The notes below the pieces were generated by a model that did no database searches, had not been told where the DNA came from, and was given only the letters and a program-made list of their open reading frames with translations. Of a stretch of 64,000 nucleotides of DNA, positions 16,922 to 27,547 are shown in pieces. Made by a program: the position numbers and the translations under genes. The DNA lies in assembly GCF_008369115.1 (NCBI RefSeq), contig NZ_VOAZ01000002.1, forward strand, positions 248,001 through 312,000, given 5' to 3'. How positions within the stretch are numbered: the stretch's first letter is position 1; each line of letters opens with the position of its first letter. The DNA comes from Psychrobacter sp. ANT_WB68. GTDB lineage: Bacteria > Pseudomonadota > Gammaproteobacteria > Pseudomonadales > Moraxellaceae.

Positions 16922-19594
16922 CTAACCAAGCTGCTCTGCAATCCAAGCAGGCAGCGCATTGATAACCGCACTGGTATTGGCAGCTTTTGGCGCACCGCCT
17001 TGAGCATAGTCAGGCTTTCCGCCACCTTTACCACCTAGCTCGCCTGCCAAATGACGAATGATGTCGCCCGCTTTGACGCGATCTGTCACAGATTTATCGA
17101 CGCTTGCAGCCAGTGCCAACTGCCCATCTTTATCACCAATCAACACAATAACACTGTATGGCAGTTTAGATTTAACATCATCCATCAGCGTACGGATTGA
17201 TTTACCATCAACGCCGCTTAAGGTGCTGATAAGTACTGGCGTACCGGCGATGGTCTGAACGTCATCGAGCAAGTTTGCGGCTTGGGCACTGGCGATTTTT
17301 TGCTCTAAACGCTCTAGCTGTTTTTCCAAATCGCGCTGCTTATCTGCCATGGTACGCACACGCTGCGCCACTTCAGGACGTTTTACTTTTAGTTGACTGG
17401 CAAGCTCACTCAGTTGCTGCTCACTTTGCTGAATGTTTTTAATGGCATTCATACCTGTGACGGCTTCAATACGACGGATACCCGCCGCAATACCTGACTC
17501 GCTGGTGATTTTTAACACCCCAATATCACCAGTACGCTGTACGTGTAGACCGCCGCATAGCTCAATAGAGAAAGGCTTACGTTGACCATCGACAATGGTA
17601 TCGGTACCCATGGTTAGGACACGAACGTCATTACCGTATTTTTCACCGAACAATGCCATGGCACCTTGTTTCATGGCCTCATCGATAGACATGTGCTCGA
17701 TACGGGTAGGAGTGTTTGCTTGGATTTGCTCATTAACCAGACGTTCAATACGGCTAATTTCAGCGGCACTAACGGGTTTGTCATACGAGAAGTCAAAACG
17801 TAAGACGTCGCTTGATACTAGCGAGCCTTTTTGCGACACTTCCGCGCCTAATACTTCTCTTAATGCAGCATGCAATAGATGCGTGGCCGAGTGGTTTTTG
17901 GCACTAGCCGCACGAATGCTTGATAAGACTTGTGCATCAGCCGTTTGCTGGGCGTTAATTTCGCCCATAGTTACCACGCCATAATGGATAATGGCTTGCC
18001 CTGATTTTTTGGTATCTTGCACTTCAAAGACGCCGGTCGCGGTGCGAATTTCACCCAGCTCACCAACTTGACCACCGCCTTCAGCATAAAACGGCGTACG
18101 ATCAAGGACAACGACGCCTTCCATGCCTTCGCTTAAGCTATCGGCTGGATTGCCGTCTTGATAAAGCGCATGAATGGTCACGCCGTCTTCTTCGAGCTGC
18201 TCATAACCGATAAAGGTGGTTGGGTTTTCTACTTGAATAACGCTACTGTAATCGACATCGAATTTGCCAGCATCACGCGCACGTTCACGCTGTGCTTGCA
18301 TATGTTCATCAAACTCAGCTTCATCAATCACAATGCCGCGCTCACGGGTGATGTCAGCGGTCAAATCAAGTGGGAAGCCGTAAGTATCATACAGTTTAAA
18401 TGCCGCTTCTCCAGAAAGAGTATCACCATCTTGCAAGCCTTCAAGCTCGCTGGCAAGTAAACGTAAACCTTGCGCTAAGGTTTTGGCAAACTGGGCTTCT
18501 TCTTTTTGAATGGCGTTTTCGATGATGCTTTGTTTGTCTTTTAGCTCTGGATAAGCGGTGCCCATCTCAGCGACCAAGGGCGCGACCATTTTATAAAAGA
18601 AATCACTGTCAGCGCCAAGCTTGTTGCCATGACGAACGGCACGACGAATGACGCGGCGTAGTACATAACCACGGCCTTCATTACTTGGGGTAACGCCATC
18701 AGCAATTAGAAATGCTACGGCACGGATATGGTCGGCGATGACTTTTAATGACGACTGTTGCTGATTTTCAATGCCTAAAATATCTGCAGCAGCATCCATT
18801 AGATGGACGAATAAATCTATCTCATAGTTGCCGTGCACGCCCTGCATAATGGCACTGATACGCTCAAGCCCCATGCCGGTATCAACACTTGGTGCTGGTA
18901 GCGGTAACATGGTGCCATCTTTTTGACGGTTAAACTGCATAAAGACGCAGTTCCAAATCTCGATATAACGGTCACCGTCTTCTTCTGGCGTACCCGGCAG
19001 ACCACCTTCGATATGAGCGCCGTGATCATAAAACACTTCGGTACAAGGACCACAAGGACCGGTATCGCCCATCGTCCAAAAGTTGTCTGATGCGTAAGGC
19101 GCGCCTTTATTATCACCGATACGGATAATGCGCTCACTAGGAATGCCGATGTCTTTATGCCAAATATCAAAGGCTTCATCATCGGTTGCATAAATGGTCA
19201 CATACAAGCGCTCTTTATCGATTGCTAGCCATTCATCTGAGGTTAGAAATTCCCAAATATAAGCAATACCAGCTTGCTTAAAATAATCACCAAAAGAGAA
19301 GTTACCAAGCATCTCAAAGAACGTATGATGGCGCGCTGTGTAGCCGACATTGTCCAAATCATTATGTTTACCGCCAGCACGTACGCATTTTTGCGAAGTC
19401 ACCGCACGGGTATAATCACGCGGCTCCATGCCCAAAAAGGTCTCTTTAAACTGATTCATACCGGCATTGGTAAATAGCAATGTCGGGTCATTATAGGGAA
19501 TCAAGCTCGACGAGGCGACGGGGGTGTGCTGCTTGCTTATGAAAAAATCGATAAAAGCTTGACGAATATCGGCTGAGCGAAATGGCTGGCTCAC
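16922..19594 (-). CDS. alaS: Alanyl-tRNA synthetase
   Basis: Class II synthetase that charges tRNA-Ala and edits mischarged Ser/Gly. Length 890 aa (family 870-880). Residues 1-~450 form the aminoacylation core ([68 protein letters not shown]). The editing domain has the HxxxH zinc site in [17 protein letters not shown], with a further Cys in [10 protein letters not shown]. The C-terminal C-Ala domain ends in [17 protein letters not shown]. It is the first gene of the alaS-lysC-csrA group. Confidence 0.98.
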   Translation of the reverse strand: MSQPFRSADIRQAFIDFFISKQHTPVASSSLIPYNDPTLLFTNAGMNQFKETFLGMEPRDYTRAVTSQKCVRAGGKHNDLDNVGYTARHHTFFEMLGNFSFGDYFKQAGIAYIWEFLTSDEWLAIDKERLYVTIYATDDEAFDIWHKDIGIPSERIIRIGDNKGAPYASDNFWTMGDTGPCGPCTEVFYDHGAHIEGGLPGTPEEDGDRYIEIWNCVFMQFNRQKDGTMLPLPAPSVDTGMGLERISAIMQGVHGNYEIDLFVHLMDAAADILGIENQQQSSLKVIADHIRAVAFLIADGVTPSNEGRGYVLRRVIRRAVRHGNKLGADSDFFYKMVAPLVAEMGTAYPELKDKQSIIENAIQKEEAQFAKTLAQGLRLLASELEGLQDGDTLSGEAAFKLYDTYGFPLDLTADITRERGIVIDEAEFDEHMQAQRERARDAGKFDVDYSSVIQVENPTTFIGYEQLEEDGVTIHALYQDGNPADSLSEGMEGVVVLDRTPFYAEGGGQVGELGEIRTATGVFEVQDTKKSGQAIIHYGVVTMGEINAQQTADAQVLSSIRAASAKNHSATHLLHAALREVLGAEVSQKGSLVSSDVLRFDFSYDKPVSAAEISRIERLVNEQIQANTPTRIEHMSIDEAMKQGAMALFGEKYGNDVRVLTMGTDTIVDGQRKPFSIELCGGLHVQRTGDIGVLKITSESGIAAGIRRIEAVTGMNAIKNIQQSEQQLSELASQLKVKRPEVAQRVRTMADKQRDLEKQLERLEQKIASAQAANLLDDVQTIAGTPVLISTLSGVDGKSIRTLMDDVKSKLPYSVIVLIGDKDGQLALAASVDKSVTDRVKAGDIIRHLAGELGGKGGGKPDYAQGGAPKAANTSAVINALPAWIAEQLG

Positions 19595-19856
19595 AGCGGC
19601 TCCTTACTGACGGATGGTATTGAGTAGAATAAGTAAAATAATTTTGCAAGCGATTTTAGCACAAACGTACCAAGGGTGTTGAAGATTCATAAGCAAACGC
19701 ACGGTAAATACGGCTTAACTTCTTTTATGAAGCAGGCGCTTGCATTGAGTGCCTGCTACTTTTTAAACGATATGTTTTAAATAAATATTTTAGAGTTTAT
19801 AGAAAGATTGTTGCGTCATAGTGAGTGCATTAAACAACTAGGGTTAGCTAAATAAA

Positions 19857-21518
19857 TTAATTGGTTAAAATAGTCACATCGGTTTTATCGAGTCTGTCTT
19901 GAATCAATGGGTGCGACTCAATCACCTGTACAGGCATATAACGCAGCTGCAAGCGAATGGGTAAATAGCCGGGAAAATTATCCGCTATATCTTGGCTTAT
20001 AATCGCTTCAATTTGACGGACGTCGTATGAGCTCGGTGTTGTTTCGCCGCGAATCACCGCGCGCACGACTTGATTGGTGTCGCTTTTATCAAACTGAGTA
20101 TTGGTCAGCACATTGCCTTTATCGCTAAAGTAACTATTGATCGTCTCTTTGACGCTACTTTCAAATACTTGTTGTTTAGCACTAGTTTGTAAATTGATAG
20201 ACAAGTACGTTCCCAAACCGCCTAATAACAATAAAGTCACCGCATTACGGCGTAAAAAGGTCAAATAGGTTTTGGATTTATAATCGTCATCGACCAAGCG
20301 GCGGAACCCCAGTAACCACAGCACAAGAGCGTTGGTAAATTGAATGGCGATAATATTTGTCAATGCTAATAGTAAGGCGCCAAGTCCCATCTGTATCTCA
20401 CCATTGGCAAATAAAATCCCACTAGCGGCAAGCGGCGGTACTAGAGCAGTTGCCACTGCGACGCCAACCACTGCCACCGACAGATGCGGTGAAACCATCG
20501 CATAAGCACCTGCCGTACCACCAGCAAGGGCAATCATCAAATCCATCGAAGTCGGCTGCGTGCGAGATAAGATCTCTGCAGTTAAGGGCTGGTCTTTATG
20601 TAACCAGCCAACGATAAACCCCACCAATACTACCAAAGAGATGCCAAGAAGCACGGTAACCAGTGACTTACGTAGTAGGGGCATACGATGGTCAATAATT
20701 GCAAGGGCAATGCCCGTAATAGGGCCTAACATCATTGCTACCAGCATCGCGCCAATAACCACCGCAACTGAGTTGGTCACCAGTCCATAGCTTGCGATTA
20801 TAGCCGAGAGTATGTTCATGATGAAATACATTTTACTCGGTAGCGCACTTGCCTCAATCCTAACGCGCACTTCCGGATAGTCTACTTTTTTATTACTAAA
20901 CTGTTCGGCAACAAATTGCTTATAAGATTCAAGCTTCGCTTCTTTTTTTTCTTTTACCCCTTCGCCTTCTTCGTTGTCTTCTTCATCGCTTTCTTTACTA
21001 TCTTTTTCGTCGCTTGCTTCGTTATTGTCACTCGCTTTATCTTCATTTTTTTCGTTTAAGGTTTCCGGGCTTTCTTTAACTGCATTATTAAAGTTTTTTG
21101 TGTTGTTTGATGACTGTTGACTAGAGTCGATTTTATTGGCTTCTACGCTCACTTCGGTAGCAGACTGGTCCTGAAAGAAATCTTTCTCGGTGCTAAAGGT
21201 TTCGGACTCTTCACTTTCGTTTAAGGATTCATTCATAGGTTTAGAGTCCGCTTCAGGTGTTTCTAATGAGGCAACCGCCACATCAGGAGCCACGGTTTCC
21301 ATTTTTATCTTTGCTTGAAGCGTTTGCGCACATTCCAACCCTTTAGTGTCCTCATTTTTGGCATTGGTTTTTTCATCAATATCAGTATGGTCAGAGACTA
21401 TATCTTGCGCTTCTAGATGATCAGCCAAATCATCAACGATATTGACGACTTTAGGGTCAATATCGTTTTGGGTTTTATTGACAGGTAAGCAATCATTAGA
21501 GAGATCATTATGAGTCAT
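19857..21518 (-). CDS. DUF389 family membrane protein with long acidic N-terminus
   Basis: Inner-membrane protein of 553 aa. Residues 1-~205 are hydrophilic, low-complexity and strongly acidic (runs of Glu/Asp/Ser/Asn such as DSKESDEEDNEEGEG). The membrane domain (about 230-430) matches the DUF389 family: ASYGLVTNSVAVVIGAMLVA, MMLGPITGIALAI, and HLSVAVVGVAVATALVPPLA. The C-terminal ~100 residues are soluble. Function is unknown; a transport role is inference. The acidic extension is not typical of the family core. It is monocistronic, between alaS and a small membrane protein gene. Confidence 0.85.
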   Translation of the reverse strand: MTHNDLSNDCLPVNKTQNDIDPKVVNIVDDLADHLEAQDIVSDHTDIDEKTNAKNEDTKGLECAQTLQAKIKMETVAPDVAVASLETPEADSKPMNESLNESEESETFSTEKDFFQDQSATEVSVEANKIDSSQQSSNNTKNFNNAVKESPETLNEKNEDKASDNNEASDEKDSKESDEEDNEEGEGVKEKKEAKLESYKQFVAEQFSNKKVDYPEVRVRIEASALPSKMYFIMNILSAIIASYGLVTNSVAVVIGAMLVAMMLGPITGIALAIIDHRMPLLRKSLVTVLLGISLVVLVGFIVGWLHKDQPLTAEILSRTQPTSMDLMIALAGGTAGAYAMVSPHLSVAVVGVAVATALVPPLAASGILFANGEIQMGLGALLLALTNIIAIQFTNALVLWLLGFRRLVDDDYKSKTYLTFLRRNAVTLLLLGGLGTYLSINLQTSAKQQVFESSVKETINSYFSDKGNVLTNTQFDKSDTNQVVRAVIRGETTPSSYDVRQIEAIISQDIADNFPGYLPIRLQLRYMPVQVIESHPLIQDRLDKTDVTILTN

Positions 21519-21882
21519 AGAGGAAAGCTTACCTAATGAGTAAAGAAAGATAGAAGGTTAAAAGTTAACAAATGGAATTTGCCGAATATAACAAACTAAA
21601 AAATACGAGGAACTAACTATTGTAATGATAAATAAGTGGTGGTGTATGAGTTTTTTGCCACTAAGTAATGGAGGTAGCGAGGGAGTTAAGCAGGTAAAAA
21701 ATAGGAAATATAATCATGTTTTCAGTATTAAAAAGCTTTGGCACAAATCAATGATTATAATATGGCTTTGAATACGAATCACTTGCTATAAATGGGCTGC
21801 GAGCCTATAAGAAAACACTTACTTTTTGTATGGATTTAGTGTATAAAGTAGTTATACCCACACAATAAATGAGGAATACATC
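21519..21882. other. Divergent intergenic region
   Basis: 364 bases between the DUF389 gene and the small membrane protein gene. AT-rich promoter DNA. A TATAAA element about 30 bases before the downstream ATG is a possible -10. No gene was seen. Confidence 0.4.
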
Positions 21883-22095
21883 ATGAACTGGCCCCTATTT
21901 TCTGTTATCTACTCAATAGCTGCAACCGTGACTATCGGTGTATTCATGATCGGCGCCTTGATCACAGGATTTAACCAAATTCCGCACATTCAGATAGCGG
22001 TAGCAGCAGGCTTTTTAGTATCCATTCCTGCCGCATTATTCTTTACTAAAAAAGTCGGTAGTATTACTGGTAATGAGGAAGGTTATAAAGCGTAA
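21883..22095 (+). CDS. Small two-helix membrane protein
   Basis: 70 aa with two hydrophobic helices (about residues 7-28 and 36-55) joined by the loop ITGFNQIPHIQ, then a basic KK and a hydrophilic tail. GAGG seven bases upstream of the ATG is a good ribosome binding site, and a terminator follows. The composition resembles small membrane proteins often mislabelled CTP synthetase in public annotations. I cannot assign a function. Confidence 0.7.
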   Translation: MNWPLFSVIYSIAATVTIGVFMIGALITGFNQIPHIQIAVAAGFLVSIPAALFFTKKVGSITGNEEGYKA

Positions 22096-22163
22096 ATTTT
22101 AAGATAAAGAGTTATCGATAATAATAAGAGCAAACGATACTTAGCTTAAGGATTCATCTAAAA

Positions 22164-22198
22164 TAAAAAACAGCCTCATTCTAGAGGCTGTTTTTTTA
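22164..22198. terminator. Intrinsic terminator
   Basis: Perfect 7-base stem CAGCCTC/GAGGCTG followed by T7 on the plus strand and preceded by an A-run. Serves the small membrane protein gene. Confidence 0.88.
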
Positions 22199-22239
22199 TC
22201 GACTTGTAATATAAGTTGAAAGCGAGTTTTTGTTTAAGC

Positions 22240-22278
22240 AAAAAAAAGACCTTGATTATACATCAAGGTCTTTTTTAT
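22240..22278. terminator. Intrinsic terminator of the L,D-transpeptidase gene
   Basis: Perfect 9-base stem GACCTTGAT/ATCAAGGTC flanked by A7 (T7 on the minus strand) and T6. It lies just past the stop codon of the minus-strand gene and works in either direction. Confidence 0.9.
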
Positions 22279-22291
22279 TTACGAATACTAA

Positions 22292-23635
22292 CTATTTTAG
22301 CTCAACGGTTGCACCATTTTCGATATTGGCATAAACCTCTAATACATCCCAGTTGGTCAAACGCACACAGCCTGCTGAAGCTTGGCGGCTGATACCCTCA
22401 GGCTTTGGTGAGCCATGAATACCATACGATGGTTTAGACAAGCCCATCCATACGACACCGACAGGGCTGTTTGGGCCTGGTGGTAGCATATGAACTTTTT
22501 TATCTGCACCTTCACCAACCGTCGCTTTGTACCACGGCATTTTTACCTTGTTAATGATCTTAAACGTGCCTTGCGGTGATGGCGTAGCGTCACTCCCAAT
22601 GGTAGTTGGGTACGTGGCGACCAGCTTATCGCCATTATAAGCATATAAAGTCTTATCGGCTTTATTGGCAACGACACGGTTGATACGCTGCTTAAGCGGT
22701 TCGCGGGTATTCAAAACCGTGATGGTTTCTCCCACTTTATATTGCTTGTTCTTATTCAACTTATCTAAATAACGCACATCCATATGGAAGCGCTCACCAA
22801 ACATCTCTTTGATGTCTTGATAATATAAGCCTTTCATTTTTGATTTGGCTTCTGAGCCTGCAGGTGTGCTGGCAAAGTTGGTATTTACATCGTCTTCAGT
22901 GATGGTATAAGTCACTAACACTGGCTTATTGGCTGGGATGTTTTTGTTTAAAGCGTCCCACGTTTTCTGGTCCATTTTGCCAGTCGCTGGCAGGCCTTTC
23001 ATGGTTTGGAAGTTAATGAGTGCTTTTTTACTGTTCATACCCCAACCGCCATCAATCGCGCCAGGAGAAGCATGGTTCCAATCTAACAATGCCTGCATTT
23101 TGATGGTCATTGCCGAGTTGACTTTCATATTCGGCGTCCATGTAGCACCGTTTACTTGCTTGGCATAATTAGATAAGTTCAGGGTGGTATGCTTTTTGCC
23201 GTTAACATCTTCGATGCTCTTAATAGCAGAGTCGTTTGCACTATCCGATGTTGATGCGCTAGGGGCCGCAACAGCTTGACCTTCACTGATATCATCGGTG
23301 CTGTCGGACTGCACGTCTTTACGAGCCAGTTCTTCTACGGTCATATTATCAGCGCTGACGGCTGCTGAATTATCTTCAGCTTCTTGCTTTGCGTCAATCA
23401 GTTGAGTCATACGGTCAGATTGATTGGTATTTGACTGAACAGGAGCACGAGTATCGGCTGAGCTGCTACGGCTTTCTTGCACATCAAGGCTAACTTTTTT
23501 GACCAGAGTTGGTAGTGAATCAGCTTTGCGTACTGGTAAAGTGCGCGTATTGTCAGCAGGTGCAGCAACAGCGCTGATACTGGCACTAACGATAGCAATT
23601 GATATAGCGGTAATAAGAGGCTTCATTTTCATCAT
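22292..23635 (-). CDS. L,D-transpeptidase (YkuD) with peptidoglycan-binding domain
   Basis: Periplasmic enzyme that forms 3-3 cross-links or anchors proteins to peptidoglycan. I place the start at 23635, where MMKMKPLITAISIAIVSASI begins a classical signal peptide with an AVAAPA-type cleavage site. The open frame reaches 23710, but the extra 25 residues would block export. Mature order: Ser/Asp-rich linker, peptidoglycan_binding_1 domain (MKVNSAMTIKMQALLDW, GAIDGGWGMNSKKALINFQ), a LysM-like middle, and the YkuD domain with catalytic HGSP and SAGCVRL motifs near the C-terminus. It is monocistronic and ends in a strong terminator. Confidence 0.92.
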   Translation of the reverse strand: MMKMKPLITAISIAIVSASISAVAAPADNTRTLPVRKADSLPTLVKKVSLDVQESRSSSADTRAPVQSNTNQSDRMTQLIDAKQEAEDNSAAVSADNMTVEELARKDVQSDSTDDISEGQAVAAPSASTSDSANDSAIKSIEDVNGKKHTTLNLSNYAKQVNGATWTPNMKVNSAMTIKMQALLDWNHASPGAIDGGWGMNSKKALINFQTMKGLPATGKMDQKTWDALNKNIPANKPVLVTYTITEDDVNTNFASTPAGSEAKSKMKGLYYQDIKEMFGERFHMDVRYLDKLNKNKQYKVGETITVLNTREPLKQRINRVVANKADKTLYAYNGDKLVATYPTTIGSDATPSPQGTFKIINKVKMPWYKATVGEGADKKVHMLPPGPNSPVGVVWMGLSKPSYGIHGSPKPEGISRQASAGCVRLTNWDVLEVYANIENGATVELK

Positions 23636-24073
23636 ATTGGGATACTTATGGTTATAACTAATGCGGCTATTATGCGCATAATTTGGATGCTTCGCAAACT
23701 TTTGACACATATTTTTTCGTTTAGTGCTTGCTAAACGTCAGCTGTTGACGTATTCACTACAGTTGGGAAATAATTTAGTCATGCTAAATATAAGGTTGCA
23801 GTCAGTTTTTACCAAAGCTAAGGGTTATCTACTTTATATTCAAGTTATATCATGATGCTAAATTTGATTTTCTGAACTTTTCTAAATCACTAAATCTAAC
23901 GATAGTTATAGGTATGTGAGTTTTTTTGCCATAAAAAAGACAGTCATTGGCGCAGCATGATGTTTGCGTCTATAATGTGTGACACGTTTTTTATTTAATA
24001 AATCAGCTGCTAATTGACAGTGATTTAATCCATACGCATGTAGTTAGTAAGCATGTAATCAGTAAGGTGTGAT
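23636..24073. other. Divergent intergenic region, L,D-transpeptidase / prmB
   Basis: About 440 bases with promoters for both neighbours. It includes a clear sigma70-type promoter for prmB (23947-23976). No gene was seen. Confidence 0.5.
23947..23976 (+). promoter_or_regulatory. Sigma70-type promoter upstream of prmB-aroC
   Basis: TTGGCG and a consensus TATAAT separated by 18 bases, about 100 bases before the prmB start codon. Confidence 0.6.
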
Positions 24074-25243
24074 ATGTCAGAAGACCAAACCATGAGCGCA
24101 GAAGAGTTTCAAAATCAGTACTTTGATGAGTCGCAAGGCTTAGATAATGAGCTGGAATACGATTTAGAGACAGGGCTGCTCGGTGAGCACGATGAGTTCG
24201 CTAACCTGCATGCAGAGCTTGAAGAGGCGCGTGAGCAGTTGGTCAGCATCCGTGATTTTATTCGCTTTGCTGTCACCCAGCTCCGTAATTATGATGTGGT
24301 GGTCGCCCAAGGAACGACGGATGAGTTCGCTGAAGCCTCTGCTATTGTATTACATTCTTTATCTTTAGATTGGGCTGCCAATGAGCAGATTTTGGATTGT
24401 CGCCTGACCACATCAGAGAAGCAGCAGGTACTGAGCTTATTAGAAGAGCGTATCGCTGAGCGTAAGCCGTTAAGTTATTTGATCAATTTATCGTATTTCT
24501 GTGACTTGCCTTTTTATGTCGATGAGCGTGTATTGATTCCGCGCTCACCAATCGCTGAGTTAATTCGTCAGCAGTTCCATCCGTACTTTGAAGTTACTGA
24601 GTTGGCAAAGCCGATTGGAATGAGTGTCAATAATCAAGCACCGGCTTTTTATGATCATGGCTTAGAGATTAAGCAGTTGTCACAGCCTGAGCGTATTTTA
24701 GACTTGTGTACGGGTTCCGGCTGTATTGCTATCGCATTGGTTACACGTTTTGTCGATGCACTGGTTGATGCCGTAGATATTGATAAAGCAGCGCTTGAAG
24801 TCGCAATGGTCAACGTCGATCATCATGACCTAGGTCATCAAGTCAATGTGATTGAATCTGACTTATTTGCTAAGATTCCTGCTGAACATCAATATGAGCT
24901 GATTGTTACCAATCCTCCGTATGTCGATGCAGCTATCATGGCAGATTTGCCACCGGAGTTTTTATATGAGCCGGAACATGCGCTCGCAGCCGGTCAAGAC
25001 GGACTGGACTTAGTACATCGCATCTTGTTTGAAGCGCCAGATTATCTAAGCCCTGAAGGATTGCTGGTCTGTGAAGTGGGCGATAGTGAGTGGGCACTAA
25101 AGCAGGCTTATCCTGAAATTCAGTTTGATTGGTTAAAATTTGCCCACGGGGGTCATGGTATTTTTGCCATTACTTATGATGAGCTCATGACCCATCGCCA
25201 GTTATTTGCGGCTTACGTTCAATTATTGGATGGTAATCAATAA
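24074..25243 (+). CDS. prmB: Ribosomal protein L3 N5-glutamine methyltransferase
   Basis: SAM-dependent enzyme that methylates a glutamine of ribosomal protein L3. The catalytic motif VTNPPYVD (NPPY) is near residue 280, and SAM motif I LDLCTGSGCIAIAL is near 215. The HemK/PrmB N-domain (RKPLSYLINLSYFCDLPFYV, then RVLIPRSPIAELI) precedes them. At 389 aa it is about 80 residues longer than E. coli PrmB, through an acidic N-terminal extension (about residues 1-60, rich in Glu/Asp/Gln) and an insertion between the N-domain and motif I. aroC follows 74 bases downstream, as in many gammaproteobacteria, supporting PrmB over PrmC. Confidence 0.92.
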   Translation: MSEDQTMSAEEFQNQYFDESQGLDNELEYDLETGLLGEHDEFANLHAELEEAREQLVSIRDFIRFAVTQLRNYDVVVAQGTTDEFAEASAIVLHSLSLDWAANEQILDCRLTTSEKQQVLSLLEERIAERKPLSYLINLSYFCDLPFYVDERVLIPRSPIAELIRQQFHPYFEVTELAKPIGMSVNNQAPAFYDHGLEIKQLSQPERILDLCTGSGCIAIALVTRFVDALVDAVDIDKAALEVAMVNVDHHDLGHQVNVIESDLFAKIPAEHQYELIVTNPPYVDAAIMADLPPEFLYEPEHALAAGQDGLDLVHRILFEAPDYLSPEGLLVCEVGDSEWALKQAYPEIQFDWLKFAHGGHGIFAITYDELMTHRQLFAAYVQLLDGNQ

Positions 25244-25317
25244 TCGGCTAGCTATCTATTAGCGCTGAGCGATTATTAAGACAATCAAAAGTAGACGTTA
25301 CATGTTTAAGGATAGAT

Positions 25318-26421
25318 ATGGCAGGCAATAGTATTGGGCAGGTTTTTACGGTAACGACGTGCGGTGAGTCGCATGGTGCAGGTCTCATGGCCATCGTTGA
25401 CGGGGTACCACCGGGTTTAGCATTATGTGAAGCAGATTTGCAGGTGGATTTGGATCGCCGTAAACCTGGGACGTCTAAGTACTCGACCCAGCGCCGTGAG
25501 TCTGATGAAGTTGAGATTATCTCTGGCGTCTTTCAGGGTAAAACGACCGGCACCTCCATTGGTCTGCTGATTCGTAATACCAATCAAAAATCAAAAGACT
25601 ATAGTGAGATAAAAGAGACGTTTCGCCCCGGTCATGCCGACTATACTTATAGTATGAAATATGGCTTTCGCGATTATCGCGGTGGCGGTCGTTCATCAGC
25701 CCGTGAAACGGCCATGCGAGTAGCGGCAGGTGCTATTGCTAAAAAATACTTGTACGAACGCTTAGGAGTACAAGTACGTGGGCATGTCACTCAAATTGGT
25801 TCGGAATACAGTCAAGTGCTAGAACATAATCAAATCGACTGGGATTTTGTTAATAGTAATCCATTCTTTTGTGCTGATAAAGAAGCGGTAAGTCGCTTTG
25901 AAGTCTTGATAGATAGCTTACGCCGTGAAGGAACGAGCTGTGGTGCGCGTTTAGAAATTATTGCCAGTGGTGTACCTGTCGGACTGGGTGAGCCGGTATT
26001 TGACCGCTTAGATGCGGATATTGCCCATGCCATGATGAGTATCAATGCGGTAAAAGGCGTTGAAGTTGGTGACGGCATGGCAGTGGCTGGACAGTTTGGT
26101 CATAGTTCTCGTGATGAGATGACACCCGATGGTTTTACCGCCAATCATGCAGGCGGCATTTTAGGTGGTATCTCATCAGGACAAGACATCCGCGTGAGTA
26201 TCGCACTTAAACCAACTTCTAGTATTACTACGGCTGGCAAGAGTATCAACACCCAAGGTGAGTCGGTTGATATGCTGACCAAAGGTCGTCATGACCCTTG
26301 TGTGGGTGTGCGTGCCACGCCTATAGCTGAAGCCATGCTAGCGATTGTTTTACTGGACCATTATCTGCGTCATCGTGGTCAAAATGCGGATGTTGAGCAA
26401 CCAGTAATATCGATTACTTAG
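25318..26421 (+). CDS. aroC: Chorismate synthase
   Basis: Converts EPSP to chorismate, the last shikimate step, using reduced FMN. The 367-aa length fits the family. Signature regions are readable: [20 protein letters not shown] near residue 15, [60 protein letters not shown], and the C-terminal [17 protein letters not shown]. It is probably cotranscribed with prmB and is closed by a strong hairpin terminator. Confidence 0.98.
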   Translation: MAGNSIGQVFTVTTCGESHGAGLMAIVDGVPPGLALCEADLQVDLDRRKPGTSKYSTQRRESDEVEIISGVFQGKTTGTSIGLLIRNTNQKSKDYSEIKETFRPGHADYTYSMKYGFRDYRGGGRSSARETAMRVAAGAIAKKYLYERLGVQVRGHVTQIGSEYSQVLEHNQIDWDFVNSNPFFCADKEAVSRFEVLIDSLRREGTSCGARLEIIASGVPVGLGEPVFDRLDADIAHAMMSINAVKGVEVGDGMAVAGQFGHSSRDEMTPDGFTANHAGGILGGISSGQDIRVSIALKPTSSITTAGKSINTQGESVDMLTKGRHDPCVGVRATPIAEAMLAIVLLDHYLRHRGQNADVEQPVISIT

Positions 26422-26445
26422 CGGTTTATCAAAAGATTGCTGATC

Positions 26446-26499
26446 AGCCCTGTATCTTTTCTAAGTATGTTTTATGGAAGAAGATATAGGGCTTTTTTA
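26446..26499 (+). terminator. Intrinsic terminator of aroC
   Basis: Long stem (AGCCCTGTATCTT/AAGATATAGGGCT, one mismatch or bulge) with about 21 bases of loop, followed by T6. It starts about 25 bases after the aroC stop. Confidence 0.85.
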
Positions 26500-26790
26500 T
26501 ACCTTTTAAAGGATATACTCTTTAGCCAAAGCTTTAAAAATAGGCTCAACCCTTTCTATGTAGAATGTCATATTAAAACGCCATGTTGAAAAAGAAATAT
26601 AAGGTAGCATTAAGGGGTCAGCACGGATGAAGCAACCGTTCTCTTAAGTAGCTATTTTAGATTAATGTGAAATGTTTAAATTAAAGTTAAATGACCGCTA
26701 GATAAAAAAGTCATCAGAAATTATGAACGTTAACGATTTAATAAATGTACTTTGACACGTATAGACTTTATATGAAGGATATTAAAAGAT
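26500..26790. other. Intergenic region before the esterase gene
   Basis: With the terminator, the aroC-esterase gap is about 370 bases. The remainder is AT-rich promoter DNA with no other feature visible. Confidence 0.4.
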
Positions 26791-27462
26791 ATGAGTAATT
26801 ATTTAGACACTGTGATTGTTGAGCACAATCCCTCACAAAAAAAGATAGATAGAGCTGTCATCTGGCTGCATGGCTTGGGAGCGAGTGGTCATGATTTTGA
26901 GCCAGTGGTACCGCAGCTAGGCTTGGCTGATGATATGTCGGTACGCTTTATCTTTCCGCATGCGCCCAATCGCCCAGTGACGGTAAATGGTGGCATGGTC
27001 ATGCCAGCATGGTACGATATTTTAGAGATGAGCCTAGAGCGTAAAGTCGATATCGCTCAGATTGAAGAGTCTTCTCAGCAAATCTATGACTTGATTGCTC
27101 GGGAAATTGAGCGTGGTGTCGCCCCTGAACATATCGTGATTGCTGGATTTTCGCAGGGCGGGGCAGTGGCATATCATGTGGCACTTAGTTATCCACAGCG
27201 CTTAGCAGGGCTGATGGCGCTATCCACGTATCTAGCGACCAATGACAACATCGACTATAGCGATGCTAATAAAGACATGCCGATACTGATTGAACATGGT
27301 ACTCATGATCCCGTTGTCCCTGTCGTGTTAGGTGATCAGGCACAGGAGCTCTTATCATCGAAAGGCTACAGTATCGCTTATCATACGTATCCGATGGCGC
27401 ACCAAGTTTGTATGCCTCAGATTCAAAATATTGGCAAATGGATGAATAAAGTTTTGGCTTAG
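26791..27462 (+). CDS. Alpha/beta-hydrolase, carboxylesterase/phospholipase family
   Basis: Cytosolic serine hydrolase of 223 aa in the EstB/YpfH-like (Abhydrolase_2, acyl-protein-thioesterase type) family. Visible features are the oxyanion-side HGLGASGHDF near residue 27, the nucleophile elbow GFSQGG near 116-121 (Ser about 118), the acid-loop HGTHDPVVP, and a C-terminal His in PMAHQVCMPQI where GHSV is common. Natural substrate is unknown. It sits alone, just upstream of ssrA. Confidence 0.88.
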   Translation: MSNYLDTVIVEHNPSQKKIDRAVIWLHGLGASGHDFEPVVPQLGLADDMSVRFIFPHAPNRPVTVNGGMVMPAWYDILEMSLERKVDIAQIEESSQQIYDLIAREIERGVAPEHIVIAGFSQGGAVAYHVALSYPQRLAGLMALSTYLATNDNIDYSDANKDMPILIEHGTHDPVVPVVLGDQAQELLSSKGYSIAYHTYPMAHQVCMPQIQNIGKWMNKVLA

Positions 27463-27504
27463 CTCACTAAGCTGTAACTTAATGTAATACGGCCTGCTTA
27501 TAGG

Positions 27505-27534
27505 TTGAAAACCAATGGGTAAGTGCTATATAAT
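27505..27534 (+). promoter_or_regulatory. ssrA promoter
   Basis: TTGAAA and TATAAT separated by 18 bases, ending 13 bases before the mature tmRNA 5' end, leaving room for a short processed leader. Confidence 0.7.
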
Positions 27535-27547
27535 AGTCAGTCTTATT

